Assembly (NCBI GenBank): GCA_028564925.1
Contig: CM053031.1
Coordinates: 94,453,273 to 94,517,272, forward strand
Source of the DNA: Lithobates sylvaticus
Lineage: Eukaryota; Chordata; Amphibia; Anura; Ranidae
Direction: 5' to 3'
DNA length: 64,000 nucleotides
The notes under the pieces are model-generated. The model was not told the origin of the DNA and did no database searches. It saw nothing but the letters and a program-made list of their open reading frames with translations. A program made the position numbers and the translations under genes. Positions 1-11,271 of the stretch are shown here, piece after piece. Positions within the stretch are counted from its first letter, which is position 1; the number at the start of each line of letters is the position of its first letter.

Positions 1-216
1 AGCTGACAGCCGAAAAAAGGCTGTCGGGACTTGTAGTTTTCCATTCACAGAGCAGTGCTTGCCCGCCCGTGTTTTTTGTATATTGTGACAGCTAGCAGGG
101 GGGTAGAAGATTGCCACTAACTGTCACAGTGGGGGATTAGGGAGGTCCATTTGTAACATGTTACACCCTGCATATGGGTGTAGCATGTAACATGTTACAA
201 AAGGTGAACTTATCCT
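1..216 (+). mobile_element. TTAA-flanked MITE, right part
   Basis: This is the right part of a non-autonomous DNA element whose left end lies outside the window. It closes with AAAGGTGAACTTATCC and TTAA at 217-220. It carries the palindromic block around ACATGTTACA (151-200) that recurs in a longer copy at 10241-10680 and a short one ending at 2676. TTAA target sites point to a piggyBac-like or Kolobok-like transposase, but no transposase is present and the superfamily is inferred. Confidence 0.6.
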
Positions 217-220
217 TTAA

Positions 221-803
221 TCTTGCCATCATAGACATACCCATCACCAAATTGGCCAGGGCTCACGGTATGATACTGCACTGTCATTGAGGTCCAAACA
301 TAAGCACTATCTGCAGTGCTGAAAAAGTATAAGGGGACTTTTTAAAACAAATGTGCTGCGTTTGGCTGATAGGGGGTGAGAATATTTATTTTACTGCTGA
401 GTGTGCTTTAAATAATTGTATTTACTATTTTTAACAGCTTGTTATAAGACCTGAGCTCTTATAATTCCTGAACAGTACCCTGACTCCTTATATTTAGTAC
501 AGGCTTTGTATTCATGCTTTCAGGATAAACTAATTTCTGCAGCTATCTGAACATGTCCTTCACACACACACAGTAGTTGCTATGCATATTGTGCCATACA
601 CGTATTATATTACTGTAAGTTATGCAGAGTGTAAGTTGCTGATAGGGAGTTGAATGAAAAGAACAAGTTTAAGGACAAAGCGCTTTTTAAATGGAGGAAC
701 ATGAAAAATGCCTATGACAGTATATATGTGGGTATAGGAGTGGGTGATGAGACTAATGACTTTATCTGAATTGTGGCACTATAAATCAGTTAAAATCTGA
801 AAT
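221..803. other. No feature recognised
   Basis: A 580-base stretch with no convincing reading frame, RNA gene or repeat end. It contains a short CA run near 562-572. It may be unique host DNA. Confidence 0.4.
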
Positions 804-804
804 A

Positions 805-1525
805 CACTATATTAACAAAAGTATTGGCTGCCTTTACATGCACATGAAATTTAATGACATTACAGTCTTAGTCCGTAGGGTTCAATATTGAGTCAGCCCA
901 CTCTTTGCAGCTATAACAGCTTCAACTCTTCTGGGAAGGCTGTCCACAAGGTTTAGGAGTGTGTCTATGAAAAGGTTTGACCATTCTTCCAGAAGCGCAT
1001 TTCTGAGGCCAGGCACTAATGTTGGATGAGAAGGTCTGGCTCACAGTCTCCACTCTAATTCACCCAAAGGTGTTCTATCGGGTTGAGGTCAGGACTGTGT
1101 GCAGGCCAGTCAAGTTCCTCCACCCAAAACTCGCTCATCCATGTCTTTATGGACCTTGCTTTGTGCACTGGTGGGCAGTCATGTTGGGGCCATTCCCAAA
1201 CTGTTCCCACAAAGTTGGGAGCATGAAATTGTCCAAAATGTCTTGGTATGCAGACGCCTTAAGAGTTCCCTTCACTGGAACTAAGGGGCCAAGCCAAACC
1301 TCTGATGAACAACCCCACACCATTATCTCCCCTCCACCAAATGATTTGGACCAGTGCACAAAGCAAGGTAAAAAAAGACATGGATGAGCGAGTTTGGGGT
1401 GGAGGAACTTGACTGGCCTGCACAGAGTCCTGATCTGAAACCAATAGATCACCTTTGGGATGAATTAGAGCCAGGCCTTCTCGCCCACATCACTGTCTGA
1501 CCTCACAAATGCGCTTCTGGAAAAA
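805..1525. mobile_element. Fold-back Tc1/mariner derivative
   Basis: Non-autonomous Tc1-family element follows a TA at 803-804. Its left part is the minus-strand C-terminal end of a Tc1-like transposase. From about 1370 the same coding segment returns on the plus strand: CTCGCTCATCCATGTC near 1131 faces GACATGGATGAGCGAG near 1378. The plus-strand frame shows the family signature of a WPAQSPDLNPIEHLW type in decayed form. The right end is cut at about 1525, so the right TIR is missing. I recall this inverted, fold-back form as common in fish and frog genomes, so it is probably how the family normally looks rather than a local rearrangement. No active transposase. Confidence 0.75.
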
Positions 1526-1814
1526 TGTTTAAATTTTGTACTATAAAAACAAATTTGTTATACTATATAAATGAAAAAATACCAACAATGTAAAAAAATT
1601 TAATTTTTTTTAAAAAAAAACACAAGTTTTTTCTTAGTTTCTGTTATCATATTTTGCAAACTAATAATCTTTCTTCATAAATTTAAGCCTAAATGTAGTC
1701 TTCTACATTTCTTTGATAAAAAATAACCTAAATCAGTGTATAATATTTAGTCTGCAAAAGTTACCCCTTTTTGTAAAGCAGACAGTCCAAGGTATTTAGT
1801 AAGAGGCGTGGCAA
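1526..1814. other. AT-rich stretch with decayed repeat fragment
   Basis: Very AT-rich. The segment around 1684-1730 resembles the interior of the CCACTT TTAA family seen at 9541 and 60763 (taagcctaaa...tcttctacat), but it is short and divergent. Confidence 0.3.
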
Positions 1815-2595
1815 GTTTTTTTGAAGTTGTATTATTTTGTCACAGTTTTTTTTTTAAATTAATAAATTAAAAAAAAAAATTTCACAATTATTTCTTTTTA
1901 CATAGTGCAGTACAGCACCAAAATAACTCAACACACAGCCATTAATGTCTAAACTGCTGGCAACAAAAGTGAGTACACCTCTAAGTGAAAATGTCCAAAT
2001 TGGGCCCAAAGTGTCAATATATTTTGTGGCCACCATTATTTTCCAGGACTGCGCTAACCCTCTTAGGCATGGAGTAAACCCGGGTCAAGATGACGCCGGT
2101 TCCTCTCTCCCCTCTGTGTACAGATCTGTACAGTGGAGGGGAGAGATCGGATGGCAGCAGCCATCCCTCCATACCCTGCCAATACTCTGCAATACCCAGC
2201 CAATACCCTGCAATACCCTGACAATACTCTGCAATACCTTGCCAATACTCTGCAACACCCTGCCAATACTCTGAACACCCTGCCAATACTCTGCAACACC
2301 CTGCCAATACTCTGCAATAGGATGTTAGAGACCTTGCGCTCCTTGCGCTCCTCCACCTTACGTTTGAGGATGCCCCACAGATGCTCAATAGGGTTTAGGT
2401 CTGGAGACATGCTTGGTCAGTCCTTTACCTTTATCCTCAGCTTTTTTAGCAAGGCAGTGGTCATCTTGGAGGTGTGTTTTGACCACTGCCTTGCTAAAGA
2501 AGCTGAGGGTGGCAGCCTGTGAAGCTCTGGTGAACACTATGCCCAAGAGGGTTAAGGCAGTGCTGGAAAATAATGGTGGCTGCAATACTTTACAG
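1815..2595. mobile_element. Second fold-back Tc1/mariner derivative
   Basis: A different Tc1 subfamily, also folded back. The left part reads as minus-strand transposase-end sequence (gccaccattattttccag near 2030). It returns in inverse near 2559-2583. AGCAAGGCAGTGGTCA near 2449 faces TGACCACTGCCTTGCT near 2479. The middle holds a minisatellite and about 100 bases of other repeat sequence. No intact protein. Confidence 0.7.
2160..2322 (+). repeat. 22-bp minisatellite inside the Tc1 copy
   Basis: About seven imperfect copies of a 22-base unit, CTGCCAATACTCTGCAATAC plus CC. Some copies lose or gain a few bases. It sits inside the fold-back Tc1 copy and produces long but meaningless open frames on both strands. 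Confidence 0.85.
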
Positions 2596-2676
2596 GTTCC
2601 AAAAAAAATAATTGTAAATGCTAATTGCAAAAAAAAGTGCATTTATTATTTTTGTTCCAAAAAGTGAACTTATCCT
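2596..2676 (+). mobile_element. Short MITE fragment ending at TTAA
   Basis: It ends with AAAGTGAACTTATCC and TTAA at 2677-2680, the same right end as the copy at 1-216. The inner part (gcatttattatttttgtt) resembles the left part of the copy at 10241, which suggests an internally deleted member. Confidence 0.55.
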
Positions 2677-2680
2677 TTAA

Positions 2681-3186
2681 AGGGTTTGTAAACCCTTGTT
2701 TTATTTATTTTTATTTTTAAATAACAAACATATCATACTTACCTCCACTGTGCAGTATGTTTTGCACAGTGTGGGCCTGAACTCAATCTTCTGGGGTCCC
2801 CCGGCGGTGCTTGTGGCTCCTCTTTGCATCAGTAAACCCCCTGGGAGAAGCAATCTCCCTCAGGGTTACCTTGCAGTGCGCTCCTGAGTCCAGCATTCAT
2901 GTACATTGACACAGAATGGCGGACTCGGCCCCGGCGCCCAGTTCATTGAGTTTGATTGACAGCAGCGGGAGCCGATGGCTGCGCTGCTATCAATCTATCC
3001 AATCAAGAGCCGAGAACTCCGGGCAGAGAGGTATAGCGCATCTCCGCTGAGGGAACGAACGGGCTAAGGTGAGTAAAACTGGAGGGGGGGGGGGGGGGGG
3101 TAAGGGGGCCGGTCAGTGTCAGAAGTTTTTTCACCTTAGTGCATAGGATGCATTAAGGTGAAAAAACATGAGGGTTTACAACCCCT
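2681..3186 (+). mobile_element. TTAA MITE with subterminal hairpin
   Basis: Bounded by TTAA at 2677-2680 and 3187-3190. Terminal inverted repeats are AGGGTTTGTAAACCC on the left and GGGTTTACAACCCCT on the right. Just inside the right end is a hairpin with 13-base arms, TTTTTTCACCTTA (3126-3138) and TAAGGTGAAAAAA (3154-3166). A run of 18 G lies at about 3085-3102. No coding capacity. The TTAA site suggests a piggyBac-like or Kolobok-like transposase (inferred). Confidence 0.8.
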
Positions 3187-3190
3187 TTAA

Positions 3191-4479
3191 GTCTTTGAAA
3201 TTGCAAGCTACTGTATTGTCTGTACAGCCGAGCTTGATGAGGGAGAGGGAGAGGGAGAAGCAGCACAAGGAGTCAGTCAGATATGCTGCAGTGCAAGGAG
3301 CACACCAATATAAAGAAAGAGCATAGTGGCAGAGAGATGAACTCATCAATGTGCTGCTTCTCTTTTCACTGCCCAGTCAAAGGCTGTAGATAAAAAGAAT
3401 TGAAAGCAAAAGTAAAATCAGGTCTGCTCCCCAGCCAGAAAGGGTTTTGATTTGGGGCAGAGCTGTGTAAATCTCAGAGATAAATTTTTATAAAAAAACG
3501 TTTTATTCTTTCTATTATAAGAGCCATTTTTATCGCTATATAATAAATCCCATTATCCCCCTCAAATGATCCTTTTCTCCACACTGCACTGTACACTACA
3601 TGTTCGCTAGGTTGGTGTTACTTTGTTTCCATGAAAATGTAATATTGATGTCATAATGTGCCTTCCTGATTATGAGGTAATGTGATACAATAACAAACTG
3701 CACTTTGTAAACACATTTTCAAAGAACCCACTTAAGGAACATCAGTACTTCATTTGTAATGGTTTTTATTTGATTTTGTATAACTCCTCACACTAAATAA
3801 ATGTATTTCGGGAAACCAATAAACAGGTTTCATTCCTTATTTTCCCACATGTCCTTCCAGTCTAGCCTATGTATTCCACACCACCTTTTAAAAATGGGAT
3901 TGATGGCATCTATTTCTTCCTTGGTCTGTGCTGACCCACTGACGATGTCTGCACTTAGTCTTGCTCATTTGCCACATTAGATTTGGCATGCCTTTATAAC
4001 AAATCATGCCAGACCCTGTATTCTGTACCATTCCAGATTATGTACAGTGCAGAGAAAAGAAAGGCTTTTTCCTGAGACCTTGTGAGATTTCTTGGGAGAT
4101 CTGACACTTTACACAGAAGAGGTGAAAGTAAGGCACTGGTGACGTAGCCTTCCCAGGGTGCAGCTGTGAGACTGTGGCTAAATTATCAGTGCCTCCAGAA
4201 AAGCAGGAAGTGAAATAATAATACAAAAAACAATCACATTTTAAATAGTGGAAGTCTGTGCTAAACCTATCTAATATTAAACCTGCCCCCACCCCCATTC
4301 TAAGTCATATACTGTACTAACTAGCCTGTAGAGGAAAGAGGTCTTTACTTACTTATTCTAAAGGCACTCTGGTCTGGTCACATGATTGGCTTACGGCGCC
4401 AGCTTCATGGGAGAGGAGGGACAGCCAACAACAGATGCCCCATAATAAGTCTATTGGTGGCATCACCGCCTAGGCACTG
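3191..4479. other. No feature recognised
   Basis: About 1.3 kb without a recognised gene or repeat. There is a short GGGAGA run at 3240-3257 and otherwise ordinary AT-rich sequence. It could be unique host DNA. Confidence 0.35.
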
Positions 4480-4869
4480 CAGCCTGAAAACATATTTAGA
4501 GAATTCATAAAGCGTACCTACAACACTTGTATCTGGATGAACAGAGCCTGATGGAGATTCATAGACACTAGTTCCCCATCAGGTTCACTCGTCTCCATGT
4601 CAGGACAGGAGAAGGATCCGATCGCCTCCCCCGCTGCAGACGGCTCCGGTAAGTGGCGGAGGGCACCGGAGCGTGGTGGGAGGGGGGCCCTGTCCCACCG
4701 CTGATAAAAGTGATCTCTCAGCGAATCCGCCACAGAGGCCACTTTTATCTTGAAGCGGACTGCCCGCTGAAGAAGAGAATACCAGGGTTATGGTAGCTAG
4801 CTGCTGCCATAACAACGATGTTCCTCTTGAAATACCGATGTATAATGACGGTGGGCAGTCCAGAAGTGG
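4480..4869 (+). mobile_element. CCACTT-family TTAA element, right end
   Basis: The stretch ends in CAGTCCAGAAGTGG and TTAA at 4870-4873, the right end of the family whose full copies lie at 39436-44517 and 60464-61449. The left boundary is a guess. It appears to have landed in the TTAA that the Tc1 family carries next to its TTCATGTGC motif, because Tc1 end sequence continues directly at 4874. Confidence 0.55.
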
Positions 4870-4873
4870 TTAA

Positions 4874-4919
4874 AATTCATGTGCGTGTAAAGGCAGGCGC
4901 CCCAATACTTTTGACAATA
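4874..4919 (+). mobile_element. Tc1-family terminal fragment
   Basis: This is the reverse complement of the end seen at 805-850: TTCATGTGCGTGTAAAGGCAG followed by CCAATACTTTTGACAATATAGT. It is the outer end of the same fold-back Tc1 family and abuts a TA-rich target. Confidence 0.7.
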
Positions 4920-4921
4920 TA

Positions 4922-4922
<1 letters not shown>

Positions 4923-4990
<68 letters not shown>
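4923..4990. repeat. (TA)n microsatellite
   Basis: Roughly 30 uninterrupted TA units directly after the Tc1 end. Tc1/mariner elements insert at TA, so the array may have expanded from the target site. Confidence 0.95.
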
Positions 4991-6081
4991 AACACACAAG
5001 CATATGTGTTTGAGCTTTGGGGTGCACACCCTAATGCAATAGGCTGCACATGCCTATGTATACACAATACGGACTGCACTATATACGCTAAACTGTATTA
5101 TATAAACTATACGGACTACACTATATACTCTGAACTGTATTATATATGCTACACTGACTGCACTATATACTCTGAACTGTATAATATATATACTACAAGG
5201 ACTGCACTATATACTCTGAACTGTATTATATATACTACACGGACTGCACTATATACTCTGCACTATATAATATATATACTACACTGACTGCACTATATAC
5301 TCTGAACTGTATTATATATACTACACGGACTGCACTATATACTCTGCACTGTACTATATATACTATAAGGACTGCACTATATACTCCAAACTGTATTATA
5401 TATACTATTCGGACTGCACTATATACTCTGAACAGTATTATTTATACCATACGGACTTCACTATAAACTCTGAACTGTATTATATATAAATTATACGGAC
5501 TGCACTATATACTCTGAACTGTATTATATATACTACACGGACTGCACTATATACTCTGCACTGTACTATATATACTATAAGGACTGCACTATATACTCCA
5601 AACTGTATTATATATACTATTCGGACTGCACTATATACTCTGAACAGTATTATTTATACCATACGGACTTCACTATAAACTCTGAACTGTATTATATATA
5701 AATTATACGGACTGCACTATATACTCTGAACTGTATTAGATATACTATATGGACTGCACGACATACTCTGCACTGTACTATATATACTACATGGACTGCA
5801 CTATATACTCTGCACTGTACTATATATACACTATACAGACTTCACTACATACTCTTAACTGTTTATATATACTATACGAACTGCACTATATACTCTGAAC
5901 TGTATTATATATACTATACAGACTTCACTATATACTCTGAACTGTATTATATATACTACATGGACTGCACTATATACTCTGAACTGTATTATATATACTA
6001 CATGGACTGCACTATATACTCTGAACTGTATTATATATACTACATGGACTGCACTATATACTCTGAACTGTATTATATATA

Positions 6082-6403
6082 CAGGGGGTCCCCGACTTAC
6101 GAACACCCGACCTATGAACAACCCCTACTTACGAACGGGGTGCTGCGGTGACCCTCCGCCATTTTTCGTTGATTTTCGGCGTCTTTCTGCCGTTCTGCGC
6201 ATGCGCGGCCATACGGAGCTTCGGAAAATGCCGGAAATGTCCGTAATTTGCCGCGCATGCGCAGAACGGCAATAGACGGAACATCGGAAATGTCCGGAAA
6301 TCTCCGTATTTGTCGGTCTGCGCATGCGCGCCGACATACGAACATTTCCGACTTCCGTACAGGCGGCCAGTCCCTAACAAGTTCGTAACTCGGGGACCCC
6401 CTG
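6082..6403. mobile_element. Pogo/Tigger-like MITE with TA duplication
   Basis: The 322-bp element is flanked by TA (6080-6081, 6404-6405). Its near-perfect terminal inverted repeats are CAGGGGGTCCCCGACTTA and its complement, and the left inner TIR continues CGAAC. CAG...CTG ends with TA duplications fit the pogo/Tigger branch of Tc1/mariner. It is GC-rich and non-coding, and contains repeated GCGCATGCGC-type blocks. Removing it with one TA restores a normal minisatellite unit, so the boundaries are firm. Confidence 0.85.
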
Positions 6404-6526
6404 TACTATACAGACTTCACTACATACTCTGAACTGTTTTATATATACTATACAAACTGCACTATATACTCTGAACTGTATTATATATACTATATGGACT
6501 GCACTGTATTATATATTAGAACTGCC

Positions 6527-7755
6527 ACGATGAGTCGACGTAATAGATTACGTCGACTACGAAAATACGTTGATGCGCATGAAAGGCGTTGATGCGTCAC
6601 ACGTTGCAGGTCAATACACCCCCACCACGGCTTTCAGCGCGGTGCTTCTCTCCCACCCACGATCACCGCTGACTGTCCCACATCCTCCTCCAGTCCCCAA
6701 TCCGTCCTTCTCCATGCTGCTGTCCCCCTCCATGCTGCTCCGTGTCTCCCTCTCTCCTCCGTGCATCTGTCCCCCTCTCTTTTCCGTGTCCCCCTCCATG
6801 CTGCTCCGTGTCTCCCTCTCTCCTCCGTTCATTTGTCCCCCTCTCTTCTCCGTTCATTTGTCCTCCTCTCTTCTCCGTGTCCCCTTCCATGCTGCTCCAT
6901 GTCTCCCTCTCTTCTCCGTGTCCCCTTCCATGCTGCTCCATGTCTCCCTCTCTTCTCCGTGTCCCCCTCCATGCTGCTGTCCCCCTCCAGGCTGCTCCGT
7001 GTCTCCCTCTCTTCTCCGTGGGTGTCCCTCGCCATGCTGCTGTCCCCCTCTCTCTTCTCCGTGTCACCCTCCGTGCATCTGTCCCCCTCTCTTCTCCCCC
7101 TCTGTGCTGCTGTCCCCCTCAGGATAAACCCGGCTCCTTAATTTTCTGAATGGACAGAGTCAATGACTTAGTGACATAACTGAAACATTGTAACCTCCTG
7201 TGATTACGATGTCTCAGTTAATGAATGAAGAGAAGCCGCTGTCTTCTCTCTATTCATTATCAGTGAATCGGAAGCTGCAGAGAAAGGGACTGGGGAATCT
7301 GTGTCCCTAGTCCCTTTCCCTGTCTCAAATGGGAGATGTCAGAGGTCTGTTAAGACCCCTGATATCTCACCATAGCCCCCCAACAGGGCTGATAAAAAAA
7401 AATTGCAATACATAATAAAAAAAACACACTGACACTGTCCCCCCCCCCCCCCCTTCAAAAAAGAAAGCATTGTAAAAAAATTTAATAAATTATAAACATT
7501 CATGAACTTCTGAACAGAAAAGAAAAACAGTAAAAAAAAGAAGATAAAAGAATATAAATATATATATTCTTATCATACTTATGATATACTTATCATTTTT
7601 TGTAAAGTTATCCAAAGGATTAATTAGCTAATCAAAAAAAGAACACTAGATTAAGTAAAAAAATAAAATAAAAATGATCGTTATAGTCGATGACTAATCG
7701 AAAAAATAATCACTAGATTAGTCGACAGACAAAATAATCGTTAGTTGCAGCTCTA
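6527..7755. mobile_element. hAT-like non-autonomous element
   Basis: The 1,229-bp element is flanked by an 8-base duplication, TTATATAT (6519-6526) and TTATATAG (7756-7763). Its ends are TAGAACTGCCACGATGAGTC and GATTAGTCGAC...TTGCAGCTCTA, so the terminal repeats are short and imperfect. The TAGAGCTGCAACTAACGATT form of the right end matches, from memory, fish and frog hAT families. It carries a CT-rich minisatellite and no transposase. Confidence 0.75.
6705..7125 (+). repeat. CT-rich minisatellite in the hAT-like element
   Basis: An irregular tandem array, unit about 45 bases, built on TCCCCCTCCATGCTGCTCCG and TGTCTCCCTCTCTTCTCC. Its lack of stops gives long frames on both strands (for example 6570-7127 and 6663-7067). 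They are repetitive and have no protein-like composition. Confidence 0.9.
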
Positions 7756-8149
7756 TTATATAGAGTCTACTGACTGCACTATATACTCTGAACTGTATTA
7801 TATATACTATAACGACTGCACTATATACTCTGAACTGTATTATATATACTATACAGACTGCACTATATAATCTGCACTGTATTATATATATACTATACGG
7901 ACTGCACTATATACTCTCCACTGTATTATATATACTATGTGGACTGCAATATAAACTCTGAACTGTACTATATACTCTGAACTGTATTATATATACTATG
8001 GACTGCACTATATACTCTGCACTGTATTATATATACTACACTGCTCTCTGAACTTCATACTCTGAACTTATGGACTGCACTGTATACTCTGCACTGTATT
8101 ATATACTGTACTACACTGACTGCACTATATCACTATATACTCTGAACTG

Positions 8150-8152
<3 letters not shown>

Positions 8153-8183
<31 letters not shown>
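8153..8183. repeat. (TA)n microsatellite in the minisatellite
   Basis: A run of TA units, probably expanded from the TATATATA core of the surrounding 42-base repeat. Confidence 0.9.
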
Positions 8184-8187
<4 letters not shown>

Positions 8188-8270
8188 CACTAACTACACT
8201 ATATACTCCGAACTGCATATATAATATAATATATACCACACTGACTGACTGCACACTACACTACCTGCCT

Positions 8271-8620
8271 AATCTCTGTTCATTCACTATATACGGCCAC
8301 CGTGTAAGCAACAGCCTTATAAAGTGTTGGGTGTGGACTTAGCCCTGCCTTTGGCCAATCATGGCTCTCACAGCACATCACGCTGTGATTGGCTAAAGCA
8401 TGCAGGTCAGGTGAATGCGTTGGCCAATCAGCAGCCATCAATACACTGCAACCTCGCAGTGCATTATGGGATGCTCTACAGTGGGCGGACTTGTCGCGAG
8501 CGTCCCATATGTTAAATTCGACTCGAACATCAGGACCATCCCTAATCTCAAACAATGTGAAGCTTATTACTAATGTTCATATAAAAGAACATCTGGGTAG
8601 CAGTGACGATAAAGTGATTT
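8271..8620. other. Unassigned stretch, possibly dispersed repeat
   Basis: It contains several copies of TTGGCCAATCA/TGATTGGCTAA in both orientations (8351-8435), which resembles a decayed inverted-repeat element. Family unknown; no gene seen. Confidence 0.3.
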
Positions 8621-9002
8621 ACCGTATTTATCGGGGTATAACATGTGCTGGCTTATAACACGCACCCCAAGTTTAGGAGGGAAGTTTAAGGAAAAAAACT
8701 TACATTTTAAATGCCCATCAATGCAGCCTCATCAGCATCCATCTGCAGCCTTGCACAGTGTCCATCTGCAGCCTTCCCCAGTGTCCATCTGCAGCCTTGC
8801 CCAAAATTGCAGCATGATGGGTTTTTAAATTTAGCGCCACCGAGATACACAGATGTCGTATTCGGCTCCTCCCCACTGTCTCTGAGGACACAGTACACTC
8901 GGCTCGGTTAATGTCAGCGGCGCTCCTCTTGCCCTCACACCCACGATTTTCCCCTGATTTTAAGGGGAAAAAAAGTGCATGTTATACGCCGATAAATACA
9001 GT
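8621..9002. mobile_element. MITE with GTATTTATCGG terminal repeats
   Basis: The ends are ACCGTATTTATCGGGGTATA and the complement of ACTGTATTTATCGGCGTATA. They can be read with TA (or TTA/TAA) target duplications. The interior contains CCATCTGCAGCCTT tandem copies (8737-8800). No coding capacity. Tc1/mariner or Harbinger ancestry are both possible. Confidence 0.75.
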
Positions 9003-9234
9003 AATTTAATGTAAGTTGTAAAAAAATATTTTAAGAGCATTTTTTTCCAAGGCTGAGGGCGGCTCAACTCCATAATATTATTGACAGCTAGCACAATAGT
9101 TCTAAATCTAAATTAGTCCAGAAAAATTTAGAAAAAATAAAGGTGAATAAAGAACCTGAACCAGATAGCTTACACCCATGGATCCTCAAAAGTTATTTTG
9201 AAACCATTGTTTTTAATTTTTAGAGACTCTTTAA

Positions 9235-9868
9235 CCACTTCAGCCCCAGAAGATTTGGCTGCTCAATGACCAGGGCATTTTTTGCGATTCTGCACTGCGT
9301 CGCTTTAACTGACAATTGCACGGTCATGCGATGCTATACCCAAACAAAAATTGACGTCCTTTTTTTCCCACAAATAGAGCTTAGTTTTGGTGGTATTTGA
9401 TTGCCCCTGCGGTTTTTTATTTTTTGCGCTATAAACAAAAGAAAAGCGACAATTTTGAAAAAAAAAACAACAATATCTTTTACTTTTTGCCATAATAAAT
9501 ACCCCACATTTTGTATCAAAAAAACAAATTTTTCCTCAGTTTAGGCCAATATATATTCGTCTACATATTCATATTTTGGGTAAAAAAAATCATAATAAGC
9601 ACTGGCAAGGAAGGGGTGAACACTAGGGGGCTCTCAAGGGGTTAACTGTGTTCCCTATGTGTGTAACTGTGGGGGGATGGGACTGTCTAAGAGGAGAGAG
9701 AGATCGGTGTTCATACATAGTATGAACACAATCGGTCTCATCTCCCCTGAAAGATTTAGGGTTCTCGCTCTGTCACGAGCGATTGCATGAGCCCGGCGTT
9801 CATCGAGCCCGCCCGTCACTCGCATCGGCTCCGGGTACACGCTGCATGTGCCCCTAGTGGCCAAAAGG
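9235..9868 (+). mobile_element. CCACTT-family TTAA element, left part
   Basis: It begins CCACTTCAGCCCC after TTAA at 9231-9234 and shares the family interior (ACTGACAATTGCACGGTCAT, TTTTTTATTTTTTGCGCTAT). An internal perfect hairpin, GTGTTCATAC (9707-9716) and GTATGAACAC (9720-9729), is present. The right end is lost at CCCCTAGTGGCCA. It interrupts the LINE. Confidence 0.8.
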
Positions 9869-10240
9869 AAGGAAGTTTTAAAACGTATGAGGAAGTAATC
9901 AAAAACTAAGACAAAGAAGTTGTAAATTTGGATTCTGTAAAAGCATTTGACACAGGTCCTGACACATGGCTAATGTGTAAGTTAAAGTTTACAGGCTTGC
10001 AAAATACAGTTTGTAAATGGATAGAAAACTGGCTAAAAAGACAGAATTTAGAGAGTAGTGGTTAATGATTCTCACTCTGAATGGTCTAAGATCATTATTG
10101 GGGTACCCCAAGGTTCAGTATTGGGCACCTTATTTTTTAACCTACTTATAAATGATATAGAGCCCTTGCAGGATGTCTCCAACTTACGTCAACCTCAATG
10201 CACTATTTAATCAGGCAACTATGTGGCAGATGAGATTTAA

Positions 10241-10680
10241 AAGGAAAGTTCAGCCTTTAACAAAAAAATTTGCAGGTAAAAAAAATTTGCATTTATTATT
10301 TTTTGTTTTAGGATCCTGTAAAGCATTGCACCAGTGATCAGCAGATCGCTGGTGCCATGCTGGTCTCCTGCAGGTCTGTCAGTGTATCTGCTTCCTCGTA
10401 CCTTGTACAAGGAAGCCGATACAATCTGACAGGAAGACTCTATAAACAACAATGGAAAACTACAAGCAGTCAGCCACAAAGGCGCCGAACCTTGTAGTTT
10501 TCCTTTCACAGGACACCATTAATGGATGATGCTTTTTTTAAATTGACACAGCTAGCGGGGAAGAGAAGATCCCTGTTAGCTGTCAGATCGGGGGGGGGGG
10601 GGGGCTCCAGTCCATTTGTAACATGTTACACTCTGAATATGGGTGTAACATGTAACATGTTACGAAAGATGTACTTATCC
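10241..10680 (+). mobile_element. TTAA MITE in the LINE
   Basis: Complete copy of the family at 1-216. Left end AAGGAAAGTTCAGCC follows TTAA (10237-10240); right end GATGTACTTATCC is followed by TTTA, probably a mutated TTAA. The palindromic ACATGTTACA block is at 10620-10662. Deleting it rejoins LINE codons MWQMRFN and a CKV-type motif. Confidence 0.75.
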
Positions 10681-10935
10681 TTTATAGATAGTAAATGTAA
10701 AGTTTATGCACTTTGAGGGCTAAAAATTTGAATGCATCATAGGAGGAGAACAAATGGGGGAGTAAATGGTTGAGATAGATCTGGATGTTCTGGTAAATCA
10801 TAAACTTAATAATAGCATGCAATGCCAAGCTGCAGTTTCTAAAGCAAGCAATATTCTTTCTTGTATTAAAAGAGGTATAGGATCCAAAGAGAGACAGACA
10901 TAATTTTACCCCTGTAAAAATCGTTATTATTATTA

Positions 10936-11271
10936 TTAAAGCGGGGCGCCACCCAAAAGGGGGAGATCCACTTGTTTGCTTTCTCCACTGCCATATTTGG
11001 CACCTTTCGGTGGGGACCGGGTACCTGTCTTTTGGCGTTGTGCGTGCACAGTATGGAAACCGGCTGTGAAGCCACAAGCTTCACAGCCAGTTTCCCGTAC
11101 AAGGATTGGCGGCGCCAGCAACCGAGAGCCGATTTAAAAATCGGTTGGGGTGCCTACGTCACGGGATCCCTGGACAGGTAAGTGTCCTAATATTAAAAGT
11201 CAGCAGCTCCAGTACTTGTAGCTGCTAACTTAATTTTTTGGTGTGGGGGGGGGGGGGGGCGGGAGCTTTAA
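10936..11271 (+). mobile_element. TTAA MITE with hairpin, in the LINE
   Basis: Bounded by TTAA at 10936-10939 and 11268-11271, with both sites counted in the span. It shares with the element at 29516-29979 the motif ACAGGTAAGTGTCC and the subterminal hairpin built on AAAAGTCAGCAGCTCCAG / TGTAGCTGCTAACTT. A G-run lies near the right end. Non-coding. Confidence 0.75.

Larger units (their letters stand above)
5045..8270 (+). repeat. 42-bp AT-rich minisatellite, split twice
   Basis: A tandem array with a unit of about 42 bases built on CTGCACTATATACTCTGAAC then TGTATTATATATACTACACG. It occupies 5045-6081, 6404-6526 and 7756-8270. Units vary at a few positions. A higher-order block of about 212 bases (five units) starts at 5341 and again at 5553. 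Two DNA transposons interrupt it, at 6082-6403 and 6527-7755. The repeated codon pattern gives peptides such as YYIYYMDCTIYSEL, which are artefacts. Confidence 0.92.

Noticed and set aside
5006-6151. Frames rich in YYIYYMDCTIYSEL repeats
   Set aside because: Translation of the 42-base minisatellite, whose unit length is a multiple of three.
6570-7149. Long open frames on both strands
   Set aside because: They come from a CT-rich minisatellite without stops; the peptides are simple repeats.
5045-8270. CRISPR-like array
   Set aside because: Units are head-to-tail without unique spacers, and the DNA is vertebrate-like. It is a minisatellite.
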